Shown here: piece after piece, positions 4,959-6,624 of the stretch
Numbering within the stretch: position 1 is the first letter of the stretch
How the letters are laid out: each line of letters opens with the position of its first letter
Origin: Chloroflexota bacterium
GTDB taxonomy: Bacteria; Chloroflexota; Limnocylindria; Limnocylindrales; CSP1-4
Reading direction: 5' to 3'
Length of the DNA: 6,624 nucleotides
Assembly: GCA_021801545.1 (NCBI GenBank)
Contig: JAJYXX010000028.1
Span: 1-6,624, forward strand
Program-made: the position numbers and the translations under genes
The notes under the pieces: model-generated
Databases searched by the model: none
What the model was told of the DNA's origin: nothing
The model's input: only the letters and a program-made list of their open reading frames with translations

Positions 4959-5336
4959 CTAGACGTCCGCGGGGCCCGTCCGGCCGATCCGGCGGGCCCC
5001 GCGGTGCCTCGTGTCAACGGTTCCTGAACGCCCACCGTCGGGCGAGACGGCGACCGACAGGCTGACGCCCGCGCCCCAGGTGATCGTGCTCGCGGAGCTG
5101 GAGAGCGCGACCTGCGCTGCCGGTGTCGTCACCTCGAGCGGCACCGAGGTCGCGGACGTGAGCCCTGTCACCGAGGGCACGAGCGTGTAGCCAACGCCCG
5201 GCTTGTCGATCGTGGAGCCTGTGAACATCGCCACGTCAACGGCGGTGCCGCCGAAGGTCACCCGGCCGCGCTCATCGACATGAGCTTCGCCAACCAGGCG
5301 CTCAGAATGTACCAGTACATTTGGTGGGGTATACAT
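4959..5336 (-). pseudogene. Truncated fragment of a second Ig-like surface-protein gene
   Basis: Residues 26-102 of this frame (bases 5031-5261) resemble the neighbouring Ig protein where its fourth repeat meets its fifth domain. FTGSTIDKPGVGYTLVPSVTG matches FTGCTIDRPGSGYVLTAVSAH in order and spacing, and SSASTITWGAGVSLSV matches PSAASITWGKSVTLAI. The second Cys of the repeat is Ser here. Upstream of about 5261 the similarity stops and the sequence becomes promoter-like. Downstream of about 5031 it loses similarity and reads into the hairpin at 4967-5004. No signal peptide or ribosome site is seen. In another frame a TGA at 5014-5016 would close a GRWAFRNR ending just before the hairpin, suggesting an internal deletion that shifted the frame. 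It is most likely the decayed remnant of a duplicated gene; a short expressed protein cannot be excluded. Confidence 0.7.
4967..5004 (-). terminator. Strong GC-rich hairpin, probable terminator of the Ig fragment
   Basis: CCGCGGGGCCCG (4967-4978) and its exact complement CGGGCCCCGCGG (4993-5004) form a 12-bp stem with a 14-base loop. It sits at the end of the Ig-like fragment and about 90 bp upstream of the Ig-protein start at 4873, so it would isolate that gene from upstream transcription. No T-run follows. Confidence 0.6.
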
Positions 5337-5355
5337 GTAGTCGTGGGATGTACAG
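5306..5355. promoter_or_regulatory. Palindrome-rich, AT-richer promoter/operator region
   Basis: A perfect inverted repeat AATGTAC-CA-GTACATT occupies 5306-5321. The 8-bp palindrome TACATGTA follows at 5332-5339 and another ATGTACA at 5348-5354. The recurrent TGTAC/GTACA half-sites and lower GC set this stretch apart from its surroundings. It lies about 150-200 bp upstream of the plus-strand surface-protein gene and next to the cut end of the Ig fragment. A TATACA at 5330-5335 could serve as a -10 box, but no good -35 box precedes it. The regulator is unknown. Confidence 0.5.
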
Positions 5356-5503
5356 TTAGCGGGGCAATCTGATCGCGAGTCCGAGAGAGACTGGTAGCTC
5401 GGGTTCTAGGCCCTGTGGCCGTGGGTCGATGTGCACTGATCCCGGGCTCTGGCTCCGCACTTGGATGTGGTCGCGCGCAGCCCCGAACTAGGGAGGCAAA
5501 AAG
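5356..5503 (+). promoter_or_regulatory. Leader region and ribosome site of the surface-protein gene
   Basis: This non-coding stretch precedes the start at 5504. GGGAGG at 5491-5496 is a strong Shine-Dalgarno sequence 7 bases from the ATG and decides the start. Upstream, CCGAG (5381-5385) can pair with CTCGG (5398-5402) around a 12-base loop. I see no match to a riboswitch I know. Confidence 0.55.
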
Positions 5504-6624
5504 ATGTTGGTTCGTTGGCAGAATGGGCGACATCGGTCGGCAGCGCACCGGCGTGTTTGGCTGGTGGCAGCGGCCGCGGCCCTGCTTATATCGGTCGCTG
5601 GCGTCAGCCCGATCTACGCGGCGGGCAGCGTAGCCATCAGCGCCGACAGCGCGCTCGGGGCGACCAAGGTCGGGCCCTTCAGCACCACCACCAAGGTGGC
5701 TGCCCTGAACCAGTACGTCACCTGGCGGTTCAGCGGGGGCGCTGCGCTGGCCGACAAGTCCGTCGAGATCTGGGTCGCCACCAAGAACGCCGACGGCAGC
5801 TGGGGTGCGTTCACCCTGCTGACCGCCCGCGTGGCCGACGCCTCCGGAAACGCGTACTTCTGGTGGCGGTCCTCCACCGCGAAGTGGATTTCCGTTCGCG
5901 CCTACTACGCCGGCGACGCGACCCATTCCGCAAGCTGGTCGCCCGCCCGCCAGGCGAATCTCGCGACCATCTCGGTCACGACCCCCACGACCGTCCCGCC
6001 GGCTCTGGCCGATGGCTCGGTCACGAGCGCCACGATCCTCGACGGCACGATCACCGCGGCGGATCTGGCCGACGACTCCGTGAGCGGATCAAAGATCGTT
6101 GACGGGACGATCAGCAGTGCGGATATCGCCGACGGCACGATCACGGGCGCTGACCTGGCGCCGGGCGTGATTCCGGCACCCGCTCCGGCACCCGCTCCGG
6201 TTCCCGCTCCGGCATTCTCCCTGGCCGATGGCTCGGTCACGACGGCCAAGATCGCCGACGGCGCGGTGACCTCGGCCAAGATCCTCGACGGGACGATCGC
6301 CACGGCCAAGATCGCCGACGGCGCGGTGACCTCGGCCAAGATCCTCGACGGGACGATCGCCTCGGTCGATATCGCCAACGGCGCGGTCACGAGCACCGAG
6401 ATCCTCGACGGGACGATCGCCTCGGTCGATATCGCCAACGGCGCGGTCACGAGCACCGAGATCCTCGACGGGACGATCGCCACGGCCGATATCGCCAACG
6501 GCGCGGTGACCTCGGCCAAGATCCTCGACGGGACGATCGCCTCGGTCGATATCGCCAACGGCGCGGTCACGAGCACCGAGATCCTCGACGGGACGATCGC
6601 CTCGGTCGATATCGCCAACGGCGC
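5504..6624 (+). CDS. Secreted surface protein with decapeptide-repeat array, 3' end outside the window
   Basis: The frame is open from ATG 5504 to the window end (373 codons and counting). Residues 1 to about 39 form a signal peptide: basic N-terminus (GRHRSAAHRR), hydrophobic core (VWLVAAAAALLISVAG) and likely cleavage near PIYA/AG. Residues about 41-155 are a beta-sandwich-like domain (YVTWRF, VEIWVATKNADGSW, YFWWRS, WISVRAYYAG) resembling the last domain of the minus-strand Ig protein. After a Thr/Pro linker, five decapeptides (169-218) precede a Pro/Ala hinge (about 224-237), then thirteen more from 241 onward. The repeat pattern is [A/L]-[D/N]-G-[S/T/A]-[V/I]-[T/A]-x-x-x-I, for example ADGAVTSAKI and LDGTIASVDI. 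Such repeats probably fold as a fibrous beta-solenoid or stalk, as in phage-tail or adhesin shafts. The anchor and full length are not visible. The strong ribosome site and signal peptide fix the start. No homologue is named. Confidence 0.88.
   Translation, partial: MLVRWQNGRHRSAAHRRVWLVAAAAALLISVAGVSPIYAAGSVAISADSALGATKVGPFSTTTKVAALNQYVTWRFSGGAALADKSVEIWVATKNADGSWGAFTLLTARVADASGNAYFWWRSSTAKWISVRAYYAGDATHSASWSPARQANLATISVTTPTTVPPALADGSVTSATILDGTITAADLADDSVSGSKIVDGTISSADIADGTITGADLAPGVIPAPAPAPAPVPAPAFSLADGSVTTAKIADGAVTSAKILDGTIATAKIADGAVTSAKILDGTIASVDIANGAVTSTEILDGTIASVDIANGAVTSTEILDGTIATADIANGAVTSAKILDGTIASVDIANGAVTSTEILDGTIASVDIANG
6224..6624 (+). repeat. 60-bp tandem repeat array encoding 20-residue (2 x 10) units
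   Basis: From about 6242 the DNA repeats every 60 bases to the window end, about 6.4 units. Units beginning at 6361, 6421 and 6541 are identical, and the partial unit from 6601 matches them. Units from 6241 and 6301 differ only at their first base. The unit from 6481 combines the second half of the 6301 type with much of the first half of the 6361 type. This indicates recent expansion and exchange by unequal crossing-over or slippage. The period is a multiple of three, so copy-number change keeps the frame. Confidence 0.92.

Noticed and set aside
2723..5065. A 780-codon open frame on the plus strand
   Set aside because: It lies opposite the Ig-protein gene, is dominated by Arg/Gly/Asp/Ala as expected of an antisense frame in GC-rich DNA, and shows no domain. 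The minus strand has the signal peptide, ribosome site and Ig repeats.
5258..5926. A 222-codon minus-strand open frame running into the Ig fragment
   Set aside because: It lies opposite the start, signal peptide and first domain of the surface-protein gene and is low-complexity Gly/Arg/Pro sequence with no motif.
5905..6618. A 237-codon repetitive open frame on the minus strand
   Set aside because: It is antisense to the 60-bp array. A period divisible by three keeps any stop-free frame open. The plus frame has the signal peptide and a strong ribosome site.
6224..6624. CRISPR array
   Set aside because: Units are directly adjacent with no unique spacers and encode an in-frame protein repeat.

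Overview
The window is GC-rich with pervasive GC-ending codons. It holds signal-peptide proteins built from Ig-like 'TQP' repeats. No housekeeping or marker gene is present, so taxonomy is weak. The base composition, the secreted Ig-repeat proteins and the dense toxin-antitoxin-like gene pairs would suit a high-GC Chloroflexota lineage (Limnocylindria-like) or an actinobacterium; this is inference only.

Left part (1-2362): three compact two-gene modules, each with a 4-base ATGA stop/start overlap. (a) Plus strand: the tail of an unidentified upstream gene (probably the antitoxin) overlaps an intact PIN-domain VapC-like toxin (43-474). (b) Minus strand: an excisionase-type helix-turn-helix protein (975-1337) overlaps a second PIN gene (525-978). 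That PIN gene carries one extra base near its start and has Gly where the family's last catalytic Asp is expected, so it looks like a decayed toxin. (c) Minus strand: a DUF6036-like nucleotidyltransferase (1844-2362) overlaps a 129-residue protein of unknown function (1458-1847). An exact 18-bp direct repeat (1397-1414 and 2837-2854) brackets module (c), and inverted repeats that could be operators precede module (b). A strong hairpin separates the convergent genes of modules (a) and (b).

Middle (2363-2866): about 500 bp without a convincing gene. It holds an 11-bp tandem duplication, a perfect 12-bp-stem hairpin and the second copy of the 18-bp repeat.

Right part (2867-6624): surface-protein genes. 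On the minus strand, a secreted protein with four Cys-paired Ig-like repeats and two further beta-sandwich domains would be 668 residues long, but an in-frame TAG at codon 425 splits it. Upstream lies a truncated fragment of a related Ig-like gene (4959-5336) that ends at a strong GC-rich hairpin. After a palindrome-rich promoter region, a plus-strand gene with a clear Shine-Dalgarno site begins at 5504 and runs off the window. It encodes a signal peptide, one beta-sandwich domain and an array of 10-residue repeats. The second half of the array is a near-perfect 60-bp tandem repeat.

Taken together, this is an accessory region combining toxin-antitoxin-like modules in various states of decay with fast-evolving surface proteins. 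The most notable signals are the nucleotidyltransferase pair between direct repeats, the in-frame stop in the Ig protein, the frameshifted PIN toxin and the homogenised repeat array.
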